Counted from the stretch's first letter, positions 51,063 to 59,556 are shown. The stretch is 64,000 nucleotides of DNA from Enterocloster bolteae (GCF_002234575.2 NZ_CP022464.2:186001-250000), one strand, 5' to 3'. The notes: generated by a model not told the origin, from the sequence alone. Numbers and translations: made by a program.

Positions 51063-51773
51063 CTAAATTGAGAGTGGGTTAGAAATAAAGCTGCCCACCA
51101 TGGAAGTAAAGAGGCGCAGGCACCAGGCATTCATAATCAGTAAAAAAAGCTGGCCTCCAAACATCCGGCACCAGCTTTTAAAGATATTAGAGGTACTTTG
51201 GGCAGAACCGGTGGCAAATGCCATAGGAGCCGTGAAGATCAGTACCCCCAGCAGAATATAGCGTTCTGCAGCCTCAAAGAGCAGCTTGATGTAGTTCCAG
51301 GCCAGGATTAACAGAAGGGTCAGAGCAATCAGAGCTACTGATCCGTTGGCACATACCCCAAGGACTGTAAGCAGGACTGAATTGAAATCTGCAAAATTCA
51401 GTGCGGGAAGATCCGAAGAGAGAATCCAGTTGTAGGGTGTTCCTCCCACTCCAAGAATCAGATCAGTAATATCCTTACAGTAATAAACCAGTCCGATAAA
51501 TAAAAAAGAGCGGATACTCAGTTTGAACGGATCTTCTGCCTCTACGCCTGCAATCAGTCCGAAGTTTTTAAAAAGCTGCCAGATCCAGTTGAGAAGAATC
51601 AGCCCGATGGCAGTTGCCACAAAAATCCGGTACATTGTCTCTGCTGCGGGAAAGTACCGAAGAAATGTGTCCATGTTACAGCCCAGAGCACCCAAAACAG
51701 ATGTGGTAATCAGATCCAGGGCATTCATTACCTGTTCGGCAATCCATTCCACAATCCCGTCTAAAATCCCCAT
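51063..51773 (-). CDS. VirB6/TrbL-like conjugation membrane protein
   Basis: A 236-residue protein with five or more hydrophobic helices, including MYRIFVATAIGLILLNWIWQ, IALTLLLILAWNYIKLLFEA and YILLGVLIFTAPMAFAT. WCRMFGGQLFLLIMNAWCLR near the C-terminus is the typical TrbL/VirB6 segment. Forms the inner-membrane channel of the T4SS. AGGAAAGGAG precedes the ATG. Second gene of the operon, 24 bp after the VirB2-like gene. Confidence 0.8.
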   Translation of the reverse strand: MGILDGIVEWIAEQVMNALDLITTSVLGALGCNMDTFLRYFPAAETMYRIFVATAIGLILLNWIWQLFKNFGLIAGVEAEDPFKLSIRSFLFIGLVYYCKDITDLILGVGGTPYNWILSSDLPALNFADFNSVLLTVLGVCANGSVALIALTLLLILAWNYIKLLFEAAERYILLGVLIFTAPMAFATGSAQSTSNIFKSWCRMFGGQLFLLIMNAWCLRLFTSMVGSFISNPLSI

Positions 51774-51797
51774 ATTTCATCACTCCTTTCCTCGCGG

Positions 51798-52205
51798 TTA
51801 TCCATTCCATTGTCCGCCGGAGAAGAAGGGAGTGATATAGGCCATGATAAAACCAAGCCCGTTGAGAATTGCCCAGGATATTACAATGCGTTTCAGCCAG
51901 GCCCGGGATTCATCTACGGTTCTTCCGGATTTGGAAAAGTTCATAAGCAGCAGTGCCACCGATGCAGTCACAATAGCGGCAATAGTGGATATCCCCAGTA
52001 TTTTGGAGTAGACATCTTTCATAATCGTTTCTGCCTGTGTCCACATATCAGCAGCCAGTACTGTCTGAGTATCCAACAGAAGAATACAAAGACCCGCCGC
52101 AGCTCCGTAGAGTGCATAGTCTAAAACTGGTTTCTTCTTTCGGCAGGCGGAACCGGCAGGTGTGATACCTGCAATGGGGGAATTTGTCTTTTTTTCGTTC
52201 TTCAT
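51798..52205 (-). CDS. VirB2/TrbC-like conjugative pilin candidate
   Basis: A 135-residue protein starting at ATG 52205 (AAGGAGGTCATAC upstream). Two hydrophobic helices: about 35-50 ending TQTVLA (a signal-peptidase-like site) and TIAAIVTASVALLLMNFSKS, then a third (AILNGLGFIMAYITPFF). Small polytopic protein with a cleavable-looking N-terminus, first in the operon, as for VirB2-like subunits. It may form a short channel filament. Confidence 0.68.
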   Translation of the reverse strand: MKNEKKTNSPIAGITPAGSACRKKKPVLDYALYGAAAGLCILLLDTQTVLAADMWTQAETIMKDVYSKILGISTIAAIVTASVALLLMNFSKSGRTVDESRAWLKRIVISWAILNGLGFIMAYITPFFSGGQWNG

Positions 52206-52227
52206 GTATGACCTCCTTGTGATGAAA

Positions 52228-52302
52228 TGAAAAAGACCGAACAGCAGCGTGAACCGCAATCCGATCTTTGGGGTAAAAAATAACACCTGAATGCACAGGT
52301 GT
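52228..52302 (-). terminator. Two hairpins with T-tracts in the T4SS leader
   Basis: Hairpin B: ACACCTG (52283-52289) with CAGGTGT (52296-52302), followed on minus by TATTTTTTACC. Hairpin A: AAAGACCGA (52231-52239) with CCGATCTTT (52261-52269, two mismatches), followed by TTCATTTC. Both lie between promoter 52355-52383 and the first T4SS gene. Confidence 0.7.
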
Positions 52303-52354
52303 CTTTCCTGCCATAGCTGTCTTCCTGGGATTGGGTACAGCTTTAAGCATGGAC

Positions 52355-52458
52355 ATTATATCATGGCGAAAATGCAGTGTAAATTGCATTTCAGTGCCAG
52401 TTATTTCCCGTTTTTTGCCATTTTTATGCCATATCGAGCGGCTGGCAGAGTTATGGCA
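52355..52458 (-). promoter_or_regulatory. T4SS-operon promoter with 32-bp-phased repeats
   Basis: Minus strand: -35 TTTACA (52383-52378), 17-bp spacer, -10 TATAAT (52360-52355). Upstream: TGGCACTGAAATGCA (52399-52385) and TGGCATAAAAATGGCA (52431-52416), 32 bp apart, plus a related TGGCA pair in the other orientation (52443-52458). Same layout and distance to the -35 as the pilus promoter. Confidence 0.8.
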
Positions 52459-52472
52459 TGGAAAGGCTGGCT

Positions 52473-53006
52473 TCAGTTATCTGGAAAGAACTGATTCACG
52501 ATATGAAGGCAGTTTCTGGCAGTGTATCCCCAGAGGATTCCACTGAGAGCTTCAATCGCCTGGGGACGCTTTCGATAGTAAGTGCGGTAGGAAATATTGG
52601 CTATGTGAGGGCGCAGCTTATCAATAATCTCGTCGGCATTCTGAAGCTGCTGTGGAGAAAGATAGGTGTAATAGAGAATCCAGTAATACTGTTCTCCGAA
52701 TTTGTGTTTGTTACGAAGAATTTCCACGGCTGAGTTCAGCAGAGACAGCATTTGGTTGCTCCGTTCAATACTCTTCGCATAATTTTCCAGCTTACTCCCG
52801 TTTAAATCGGCTCCGGCCAGATAGATGGATTCCAGGAAGTCATCAATGCTGCTTTCATACTCAATCTCAAACTCTCTTTTTACGTGTTGAACCTCTAACT
52901 CCAGATTCCACACAGCATCCCGGTAACTTTTCAGCAGCCGATAGGTATCGTGGTATACGGGGTTACTCTGGTCTACTGAGTGATTTTTACTGCTTGTCTG
53001 TTTCAT
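52473..53006 (-). CDS. ArpU/sigma-like small regulator
   Basis: A 177-residue protein starting at ATG 53006 (GAGGAGGAGCATT upstream). Helical throughout. The C-terminal part (SPQQLQNADEIIDKLRPHIA, then SYRTYYRKRPQAIEALSGIL) resembles the HTH of ArpU-type phage regulators and sigma region 4. It ends 90 bp before the T4SS promoter. A plausible activator for the shared promoters; inference. It overlaps the preceding gene by 20 bp. Confidence 0.6.
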   Translation of the reverse strand: MKQTSSKNHSVDQSNPVYHDTYRLLKSYRDAVWNLELEVQHVKREFEIEYESSIDDFLESIYLAGADLNGSKLENYAKSIERSNQMLSLLNSAVEILRNKHKFGEQYYWILYYTYLSPQQLQNADEIIDKLRPHIANISYRTYYRKRPQAIEALSGILWGYTARNCLHIVNQFFPDN

Positions 53007-54225
53007 AATGCTCCTCCTCATGAGAATTAGTAGTCTGCTTTTGGACAGGTGATGCACCAGGGACGGCATCATCAAATTTTATGGATGGATCCGATTGAAG
53101 CATCGGCTGAATACTCAGTTCAAAGTGGTAGACAATGTTGCTTTCGCTGCAGCCAATCTGCAGAGAATACCTGTAAATATCCCTTCTGCAGGCGGATAAT
53201 CGATATAACTTATACTTGCTTTTGCTGCATTCACAGCAGAAAACCCCTTGCGCCGCAAGGACTTTTGCCGATTTTTGAATTATTTTCAATATGTGAGTTT
53301 CTGGGACGCTATCTGTATTGTCTGAAACGTATATCTGTTCTGTTTCCGGCAGAATGTCTGCCAGTGACTTCCCGATATCAGCTTCTGAAAGACAGCGGGA
53401 TGCCTCATCATCCAGAGTGACAGGAAGCTGAAATGTCAGGGAGACCTCTTCTTTATCTACCATTACATCACTGATGCTGAACATCGTTGACAGGTAGCCC
53501 TGAAGGTATAAAACGCTTCCATGGGTTCCGGTAAAAGAAACAACGGTCAGGTATTCATGGCTTTCCAGTTTCTTGAGCAGGCGGCTGATACTTGATTTGG
53601 ACAGGCCCCATCTGAGGGCAAGCTCCCGGCAGGTAATCAGTGGGCGGCCCGTATGATCTCTGAAATAGACAACAGGCCCTACATCGGAGCCTTGAACCTG
53701 TGGATCGTTGTAGATGGCATGAATCCACATGTCCAGAATAATATCCATTTCCGAGCATTTTCCCATGCTCACCAGTTCATGAACAACCGATACCGGGAAA
53801 AAGAAAAAGCCAACATCCTTCTGGCATGGGTAGTTGTACTCAAGAGAAGTATTATTGGCTTTCCAATCAGATATATGAAATTTGATGAGCCGGTTCCGGT
53901 CCAGGCGGGTATAGGTGATGTAATTCTGGGACTGCAGAAAGTCCAGAATGCTGATGGCCTGGTGCTGGAATCTGGTTCGGAACCAGGATGACAGTTCCTG
54001 TGGTGTGCAGATCCATTCGCCTGGAGACACCAGGTAGGTAATTCCGTCCATTTTCCGGTAGGATGAACGGAAGTTGGCGTAGGAGCACAGGACGATATAG
54101 TAATATAGGTAGGAACTGCCGTGGGTGCGGAAGTTCGGGTCATTCATCAGCCGTCGGACAAATTCACGGTAGATGCGGCAGCGTGGGTAGTCCACGATTT
54201 GTTTGAGTTCTAATTGATATTCCAT
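52987..54225 (-). CDS. Winged-helix replication/regulatory protein
   Basis: A 412-residue protein. Two winged-helix units are visible: about 60-120 (TPQELSSWFRTRFQHQAISI) and about 195-245 (ITCRELALRWGLSKSSISRL then LESHEYLTVVSF). C-terminal part has a Cys pair (FCCECSKSKYKLYRL). Layout recalls DnaD/RepA-like replication initiators of Gram-positive elements, but no catalytic motif is evident. First gene from the right end; GGAGGAAAC upstream. Confidence 0.6.
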   Translation of the reverse strand: MEYQLELKQIVDYPRCRIYREFVRRLMNDPNFRTHGSSYLYYYIVLCSYANFRSSYRKMDGITYLVSPGEWICTPQELSSWFRTRFQHQAISILDFLQSQNYITYTRLDRNRLIKFHISDWKANNTSLEYNYPCQKDVGFFFFPVSVVHELVSMGKCSEMDIILDMWIHAIYNDPQVQGSDVGPVVYFRDHTGRPLITCRELALRWGLSKSSISRLLKKLESHEYLTVVSFTGTHGSVLYLQGYLSTMFSISDVMVDKEEVSLTFQLPVTLDDEASRCLSEADIGKSLADILPETEQIYVSDNTDSVPETHILKIIQKSAKVLAAQGVFCCECSKSKYKLYRLSACRRDIYRYSLQIGCSESNIVYHFELSIQPMLQSDPSIKFDDAVPGASPVQKQTTNSHEEEHYETDKQ

Positions 54226-54367
54226 GTTTCCTCCATATAAGTAGGGTAAAGTGTTTGAAATAAATCAGATTCTGGGGTACAATAGTGACAGCTGAAATAA
54301 GGTGGAGCATAAGGTGGACGACGATTTGAAAAATGGCTGCAGTGCCTGTAAATATGAGACTTCTTAG

Positions 54368-54424
54368 CGTAGAGGGGAGTGGTCTGCAACACCCTTATCA
54401 CCGGTCCGATTCCGGTCGTCGCCT
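54368..54424 (+). pseudogene. 3' remnant of a tRNA-Cys-like gene, probable element junction
   Basis: The T-arm is perfect: ACCGG-TCCGATT-CCGGT (54400-54416), followed by acceptor 3' strand CGTCGCC and T. Upstream lies an anticodon-like loop CTGCAAC with GCA at 54386-54388, in a weak stem. No matching 5' acceptor (GGCGACG) or D-arm is present. This is the 3' half of a tRNA, as left at one side of an element integrated in a tRNA gene. Confidence 0.5.
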
Positions 54425-54430
54425 CTCAGA

Positions 54431-54457
54431 AAGAATCACGTATATGTGGTTCTTTTT
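54431..54457 (+). terminator. Terminator after the tRNA remnant, interrupted by IS
   Basis: AAGAATCAC (54431-54439) pairs with GTGGTTCTT (54446-54454), followed by TTT. Its T-tract is the target duplicated by the ISL3 insertion. Confidence 0.7.
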
Positions 54458-54460
54458 ATT

Positions 54461-55920
54461 GGCTCTTTGTCAATAGTTGGGGTGGGATTTGTTAAAATCC
54501 CGCCCCAATTCTATGAAAAGGGCCCTTTTTATGTTTAGTTCCAGGTTTTACTGATTTTGGGCATGCCAAATAAGCCTCCGCATTACCGACCTTTTTATCC
54601 TATGATGTACAGTGAAGTATCCGGGTTCGGAACCGTTTGAAATTCCGGATTCCGTAGCTGCTCCGTTTTAATACCTTTATCTTGTTGTTAAATCCTTCTG
54701 TGGGACCATTTGTCAACCCGTATTTAAAGGCATTCAGAATTTCTTTTCGCCAGGCCCTGTAGGTCTTAGCACAGGCCTCAAATTCCTTGATCCCACAGCT
54801 CTGTGCATTCGCAATCCAGTCATCAAATTCCCTCTGCTGCTGACGATACGCTTCCATCTGGCAGATATCATAAAACCACTCTTTCATGCGGTGTGCCAGA
54901 CGCAGATCCTCGCTATAGTGAAGCATTAAATCACAGGCCTGTTTGTTCTCATCTTTCAGCTTTTTATAGCGGGTCAGAATGAGTTTCCGGCTGCGTTTAT
55001 AATACTTACGCAGAGAAACCGGCATGGAGCGCTGCAGCCGTTTGCGTACATTTTCAATCGCCCATGTCATCTGCCGGATGAAATGATATTTATCCACGAT
55101 GATTGTAGCGTTTGGAAAGAAGGTCTGTGCAAGTTCGGTGTAGGGGCGCCACATATCGCAGACGAAGAACTTTACCTTCAGGCGTTCTTTCCTGGGAATG
55201 TTCCGCCAATAATCAGCCAGATGGCTCTGGGTCCGATCCGGGAGAATGTCGAGGATCCGGCGCTTTTTCGGATCAACCAGAATGCACTGATATTTACCGG
55301 TAGAAGCATTGCCTTTGAATTCGTCAATGGAAAGCGCTTGTGGAAGCTGGTCAGGCGGAGGATAGCAAATCGTGTCCAGAAGGCGGCAGACCGTCTGGAC
55401 GGAAACACCGGTAAGCTCTGCAATCTGTTTTAAGGAAAAGGTCTGCCGGAGCAGGGAGACAATGTAAAATGCCAGTCTGCGGGTCCTGCGGTGGTAGCTG
55501 GGGAGGAACGAATAGGGTTCCGTGAACCGTTTGCGGCAGTATGGGCAGAGGTAGCGGCGTTTGCGAAGGAGCAGGATTACTTGTTTTCCCAGTAAGGGAA
55601 TGTCCTGGACTTCTTGTAAACGGTAATCATGAATCCGTTTAGTTTTAGCCCCACAGCAGGGACAAGTCTGTTCTACCGGTTGGGACTGGATGAAAATTTT
55701 AATGAAAGAGTCTGCCTGAACCACTTTTTTAATAAAAACACCTTCCAAGTTAAGGAAGGCCTTGGTATAATTAGGGTACATCTATAAGGGGTCACCTCCG
55801 TAACATTAAACTTTGGTCGGGATAATGTGTTTAGGAGGCTTCTTATAGATGTATTTTATTACAACGAAAAGAATGTTGGAAGTGTGCTTTTCAGCACACC
55901 CCAACATTCAGTATAGAACC
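54461..55920. mobile_element. Complete ISL3-family insertion sequence
   Basis: 1460 bp, with imperfect terminal repeats GGCTCTTTGTCAATAGTTGG (54461-54480) and, inverted, GGTTCTATACTGAATGTTGG (55920-55901). It is flanked by a perfect 8-bp duplication TTTTTATT (54453-54460 and 55921-55928), the length known for ISL3. It encodes one transposase. A strong hairpin (GGGGTGGGATTT with AAATCCCGCCCC, about 54480-54507) lies at the left end and could stop read-through. The exact duplication indicates recent insertion. Confidence 0.92.
54600..55781 (-). CDS. ISL3 family transposase
   Basis: A 393-residue protein. N-terminal zinc finger CPCCGAKTKRIHDYRLQEVQ, then a second Cys pair YLCPYCRKRF. HTH SLKQIAELTGVSVQTVCRLL. 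DDE residues: SIDEFKG, VCDMWRPY and TNGPTEGFNNKIKVLKR. Full length for the family, uninterrupted. GGAGGTGACCCC upstream serves ATG 55781. Cuts and joins the IS ends. Confidence 0.93.
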   Translation of the reverse strand: MYPNYTKAFLNLEGVFIKKVVQADSFIKIFIQSQPVEQTCPCCGAKTKRIHDYRLQEVQDIPLLGKQVILLLRKRRYLCPYCRKRFTEPYSFLPSYHRRTRRLAFYIVSLLRQTFSLKQIAELTGVSVQTVCRLLDTICYPPPDQLPQALSIDEFKGNASTGKYQCILVDPKKRRILDILPDRTQSHLADYWRNIPRKERLKVKFFVCDMWRPYTELAQTFFPNATIIVDKYHFIRQMTWAIENVRKRLQRSMPVSLRKYYKRSRKLILTRYKKLKDENKQACDLMLHYSEDLRLAHRMKEWFYDICQMEAYRQQQREFDDWIANAQSCGIKEFEACAKTYRAWRKEILNAFKYGLTNGPTEGFNNKIKVLKRSSYGIRNFKRFRTRILHCTS

Positions 55921-55963
55921 TTTTTATTTTAGTTAAAAACAAAAAGCAGGGAGAGGCAATACC

Positions 55964-57049
55964 ATGAGGACAAGGAAGATGAAAAGGTGGCTGTCAATTA
56001 TACTGGCAGGCCTGGCGGCAGTGATTCTTATTGCAGCGGCAGGAGGGGCATTCCTGTTCCGGCATGAGTTAAAGACGTTGCACTCGCTTAAAAAGGTGGA
56101 TGACAATGTGCTGTATACCATGAAGTATGATGGGGATTATGGATTTGATGAATTTCTGGAGACAGGGGCCAGCAGTGACAGTGAGCTGGTGGAATTTGTG
56201 ACGAATCGTCTGTTAAAGGGAATTCCGCTGGAATTTTCTATTCCTGACTTAGGCTGCTCTACCTTCAGCGCACAGACAGAGGACGGGGCCCGCATATTCG
56301 GCCGGAATTTTGATCTGACGTATTCGCCGGCCATGTTCGTATTAACAGAGCCAGCCAACGGTTATCGTTCCATGTCAACAGTCAACTTGGCATTTCTGGG
56401 GTTTGGAGAGGACAAGCTGCCGGATACATTGAAACGCAAAATTATAACGCTGGCAGCGCCCTATGCCCCTTTGGACGGTGTGAATGAAAAGGGGCTGGCG
56501 GTGGCTGTTCTGCGCATTGGCGATGAGCCTACAAACCAGGATACGGGAAAGACAGATATTACCACCACCACGGCTATACGTCTTATGCTGGATAAGGCCG
56601 CCAATGTGGATGAGGCCCTGGAACTACTGGCACAATACGACATGCACTCGTCGGCCGGGAGCTGCTACCACTTCCAGCTGGCAGATGCACTGGGCAACAG
56701 TGCGGTGGCAGAGTATATTGATAATGAATTTGAAGTTATCGGAAAAAAAGGAGATTACCAGGCTGCAACGAATTTCCTGCTGTCAGAGAAGAAATTTAAT
56801 TTTGGAAATGGTCAGGACCGTTATCAGATATTGGAACAGGCATTGGGAGAATGTGCCGGCATTGTTAGGGATGAGCAGGAGGCTATGGACCTGTTGGAAG
56901 CTGCGTCTAAGGACTGGCATGTGTCTGAGACAACAGGACGTCTTAATGCCACACAGTGGTCCATTGTATATAATTGCACGGACCTTACAGCCAGTGTGGT
57001 TACCGGGAGGCAGTATGACAAGCCTGCCCATGAATTCAGTCTTAAATAG
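55964..57049 (+). CDS. Membrane-anchored C45/choloylglycine-type hydrolase
   Basis: A 361-residue protein. N-terminal signal anchor (about residues 8-33). Ntn-hydrolase domain with candidate nucleophile Cys98 in LGCSTFSAQTEDGARIFGRN, followed by the FGRNFD motif, DGVNEKGLAVAV and an NATQWSIVYN segment near the end, as in penicillin V acylase / acyl-CoA:6-APA acyltransferase-like proteins. It would cleave a linear amide outside the membrane; substrate unknown. In normal bile salt hydrolases Cys is residue 2; here it follows an internal segment, so pro-peptide removal may be needed. GGGAGAGG precedes the ATG. Confidence 0.8.
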   Translation: MRTRKMKRWLSIILAGLAAVILIAAAGGAFLFRHELKTLHSLKKVDDNVLYTMKYDGDYGFDEFLETGASSDSELVEFVTNRLLKGIPLEFSIPDLGCSTFSAQTEDGARIFGRNFDLTYSPAMFVLTEPANGYRSMSTVNLAFLGFGEDKLPDTLKRKIITLAAPYAPLDGVNEKGLAVAVLRIGDEPTNQDTGKTDITTTTAIRLMLDKAANVDEALELLAQYDMHSSAGSCYHFQLADALGNSAVAEYIDNEFEVIGKKGDYQAATNFLLSEKKFNFGNGQDRYQILEQALGECAGIVRDEQEAMDLLEAASKDWHVSETTGRLNATQWSIVYNCTDLTASVVTGRQYDKPAHEFSLK

Positions 57050-57053
57050 CAAT

Positions 57054-58307
57054 CTATTCTTTTGCGGAGAGCAGTCTCTTGACTGTCTTTCCGCTGTTGT
57101 TTTTTGGAAGGTTTTCATGGAATATAATATCTCTGGGAATTTCCCAGGATTCCAGATAATCATTCAGCCCCCTTTTTATAATACGGCGCAGGGAAACTGC
57201 GTCCTGGCCGGAAGGATTGGGCACTGTGAGGACAACATGGGCCTGCAGGGCATTGTTTTGAAGAATAACAGCGGCTTCCTGTATCTGAGTCAGGGAGTTC
57301 AGGGCATTTTCTATTTTTACAGCTGAGACTTTTCTTCCGTGAATATTATATACATTGTCTTTACGGCCATTAAAATACAGATAACCTTTATGGTCTGTAT
57401 AGCCCATATCGCCAACGCTGTAAGGTCCCGTGATTCCTATGGCGGAATAGGGAGTATCAACATAGATTTCGCCGTTACGGAGGGTTACATCCACGCCGGG
57501 AAAGGGTTTGCCGATACAGGCAGGATTATCATTCATTTCCTGGTCTGTCAGCCAGGTGACATAGCTCAGTTCACTGGCCCCATAATAGAGGAAACAGCAG
57601 CTGTTGGGATAGGCTGCTTTTAAAAGGACTATATCCCCGTGGCCAAGGCTCTGGGAACCGGCCAGGATGGTCTTGATATCAGGGCTGGGATGGGAGATAT
57701 ATTTTGCCAGGAGCCGGAGCTTGGAGGGGATGAGATAGAGGGCGTCCGCATGGTGAAGCTCTATTTCCCTGCACCAGACAAAAGGATTTACATGGGAAGC
57801 AGTGATGATGGATGCCCCTAGTGACAGAAGAGACAGATACAGATTCAGATTGCCGGTGAATGCCAGGCTGCCATGAGCAAAGAGCCGTGTTTGGGCAGTC
57901 ATTCCAAAGATTGCATTTTGGGTAGGAAAGAAGGAGGCCCAGCTATCCAGGGTACGGAACCATAGTTTGGGCTGACCCGTTGAACCGCTGGTAAGCACTC
58001 CCATACAGGCTCCGGCAGGGAGTCCCTCTGTTATAAGGGATTCAGGAACATATTTCATGTCCGCAGGCACAATGACAGGAATATGGGATGTACCGCTTAA
58101 CGCCAGAAACTGTACCAGCTGGCCGTGCACAGACGCTGCCCTGATCCATGCTGCGGAAGGCACAGACGGTTCCGGGGTCAGGGAACGGATACGGCAGGCT
58201 TCCCTGGTAAGCATGCTGTATGTATAAAACCGGCCGTTTTCGACCAGGGCTGTCCTGTGGGGAGGAATTGACTGAATCAGAGAGAGATAATCCGTAGAAT
58301 GTTTCAT
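57054..58307 (-). CDS. AMP-forming acyl-CoA ligase (YhfT-like)
   Basis: A 417-residue ANL-superfamily enzyme starting at ATG 58307 (AAAAGGAGTCC upstream). Motif A3 is GVLTSGSTGQPKLWF, A5-like FLYYGASELSYVTWL, A7-like SVGDMGYTDHKGYLYFNGRK, with GRKVSAVKIENAL and the C-terminal Lys in LPKNNSGKTVKR. Activates a fatty or short acid as acyl-AMP and CoA ester. It stands in the same operon as thiolase and BioY, like B. subtilis yhfT in the biotin-regulated yhfUTS group. Shorter than usual ligases. Confidence 0.87.
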   Translation of the reverse strand: MKHSTDYLSLIQSIPPHRTALVENGRFYTYSMLTREACRIRSLTPEPSVPSAAWIRAASVHGQLVQFLALSGTSHIPVIVPADMKYVPESLITEGLPAGACMGVLTSGSTGQPKLWFRTLDSWASFFPTQNAIFGMTAQTRLFAHGSLAFTGNLNLYLSLLSLGASIITASHVNPFVWCREIELHHADALYLIPSKLRLLAKYISHPSPDIKTILAGSQSLGHGDIVLLKAAYPNSCCFLYYGASELSYVTWLTDQEMNDNPACIGKPFPGVDVTLRNGEIYVDTPYSAIGITGPYSVGDMGYTDHKGYLYFNGRKDNVYNIHGRKVSAVKIENALNSLTQIQEAAVILQNNALQAHVVLTVPNPSGQDAVSLRRIIKRGLNDYLESWEIPRDIIFHENLPKNNSGKTVKRLLSAKE

Positions 58308-58352
58308 GGGAGGACTCCTTTTGACGTATGACATTTGGGGAGATGATACTGA

Positions 58353-59546
58353 TTACCGTTCCAAAAGAATGGCGCTTCCGATTCCGCCTGCGGCAGCCGC
58401 GCAGCAGATGCCCCGGCAGCTTTTTGACAGCTCCATGGATCTCATAAGATGGAGAAGGATAATGGCGCCGGAAGCCCCATAGGGATGTCCATAGGCCAGG
58501 GCGCCGCCCAACGGATTGTAACGGGATGCCTTATCCGGATACGCCCGGTTGATGAGAACATCAATGGCAGCAAACGCCTCGTTGCACTCAATGGCTCCTA
58601 TGTCATCCATTGAGAGTCCGCTGCGTTCTAAAAGCCCCCTGACAGCAGGAAGCACGGAGGCAGGGCTCATAAGAGGGTCAGCTCCAACCGTACAGGCATT
58701 AGAAAAGCGGAAACAGGAGGAGAGTTTGTGCTTTTTCAGATACTGTTCTGAGCAGAGAAGAAGGAATGCAGCCCCGTCATTCATGGTACAGGCATTAGCA
58801 GCGTTGAGATACCGGCCATCCTTCAGGACGCAGGGCAGCCGGTCCAGCAGACGCTGATTCAGGCGGGGGCGGATTCCCTCGTCATGGGCAAGGCCATATA
58901 CAGGGACAATAATGCCGTCAAGAAGGCCTTCCCGGGCTGTTCTGTACGCCCGCCTGTGGCTTTCCAGCACCCAGGCATCCATTTCTTCTGGGGTTATATG
59001 ATAATGGCATATAGTCTTTTCCGCACCCTGCAGCATCACGTCCTCGCGATGAGGGCCGGGAATAAATTTGGCAGTGCTGTATGTCAGGGAAAGCTCCGTC
59101 CTGTGGGCATTGCAAATGCCGGCAGGATTACCGGAAAGAGTATCATCATGGGCGGCAGCAGCGTATGGATGGTTAGGGTTATAGCAGCGCATGGGCTGGG
59201 TGGAACTGCTTTCAAAACCTCCGGCAATTACCAGATCAGCCAGACCGCTCTGTATCCTGGCGGCGGCTGTTATGACGGCCTCCAGGGAGGAAGCGCACTG
59301 AAGGTCCACTGTAAAGGAAGGAATGGATTCTGAAAGTCCTGCTTCCAGCGCCATAAGGCGGGTAATGTTGCCTCCTCCTCCCACACAGTTGCCGCAGATT
59401 ATCATATCAATCTTTGACGGCTGATACCGGTTGGTCAGTTCCTTTAACACAGCCGCCCCCAGATGCTCGGCGGGGACATGCCGGTATGCGCTGTTTCTGA
59501 CGCCGATATAGCTGCGGAGTCCGCCCAGTATGAATACCTTGTCCAT
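58353..59546 (-). CDS. Thiolase (acetyl-CoA C-acyltransferase, YhfS-like)
   Basis: A 397-residue thiolase. Nucleophile Cys84 in VDLQCASSLEA, NEAFAAIDV, the GGALAYGHPYGASGA His, and the second Cys in CRGICCAAAAGGIGSA. Length and motifs are normal. Condenses or cleaves acyl-CoA at the beta carbon. It lies 10 bp downstream of bioY and 45 bp upstream of the ligase gene, suggesting a BirA-controlled acyl-CoA pathway, perhaps feeding biotin precursor or remodelling fatty acids. That link is known by co-regulation only. Confidence 0.9.
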   Translation of the reverse strand: MDKVFILGGLRSYIGVRNSAYRHVPAEHLGAAVLKELTNRYQPSKIDMIICGNCVGGGGNITRLMALEAGLSESIPSFTVDLQCASSLEAVITAAARIQSGLADLVIAGGFESSSTQPMRCYNPNHPYAAAAHDDTLSGNPAGICNAHRTELSLTYSTAKFIPGPHREDVMLQGAEKTICHYHITPEEMDAWVLESHRRAYRTAREGLLDGIIVPVYGLAHDEGIRPRLNQRLLDRLPCVLKDGRYLNAANACTMNDGAAFLLLCSEQYLKKHKLSSCFRFSNACTVGADPLMSPASVLPAVRGLLERSGLSMDDIGAIECNEAFAAIDVLINRAYPDKASRYNPLGGALAYGHPYGASGAIILLHLMRSMELSKSCRGICCAAAAGGIGSAILLER

Positions 59547-59556
59547 ATAGGTCCCC

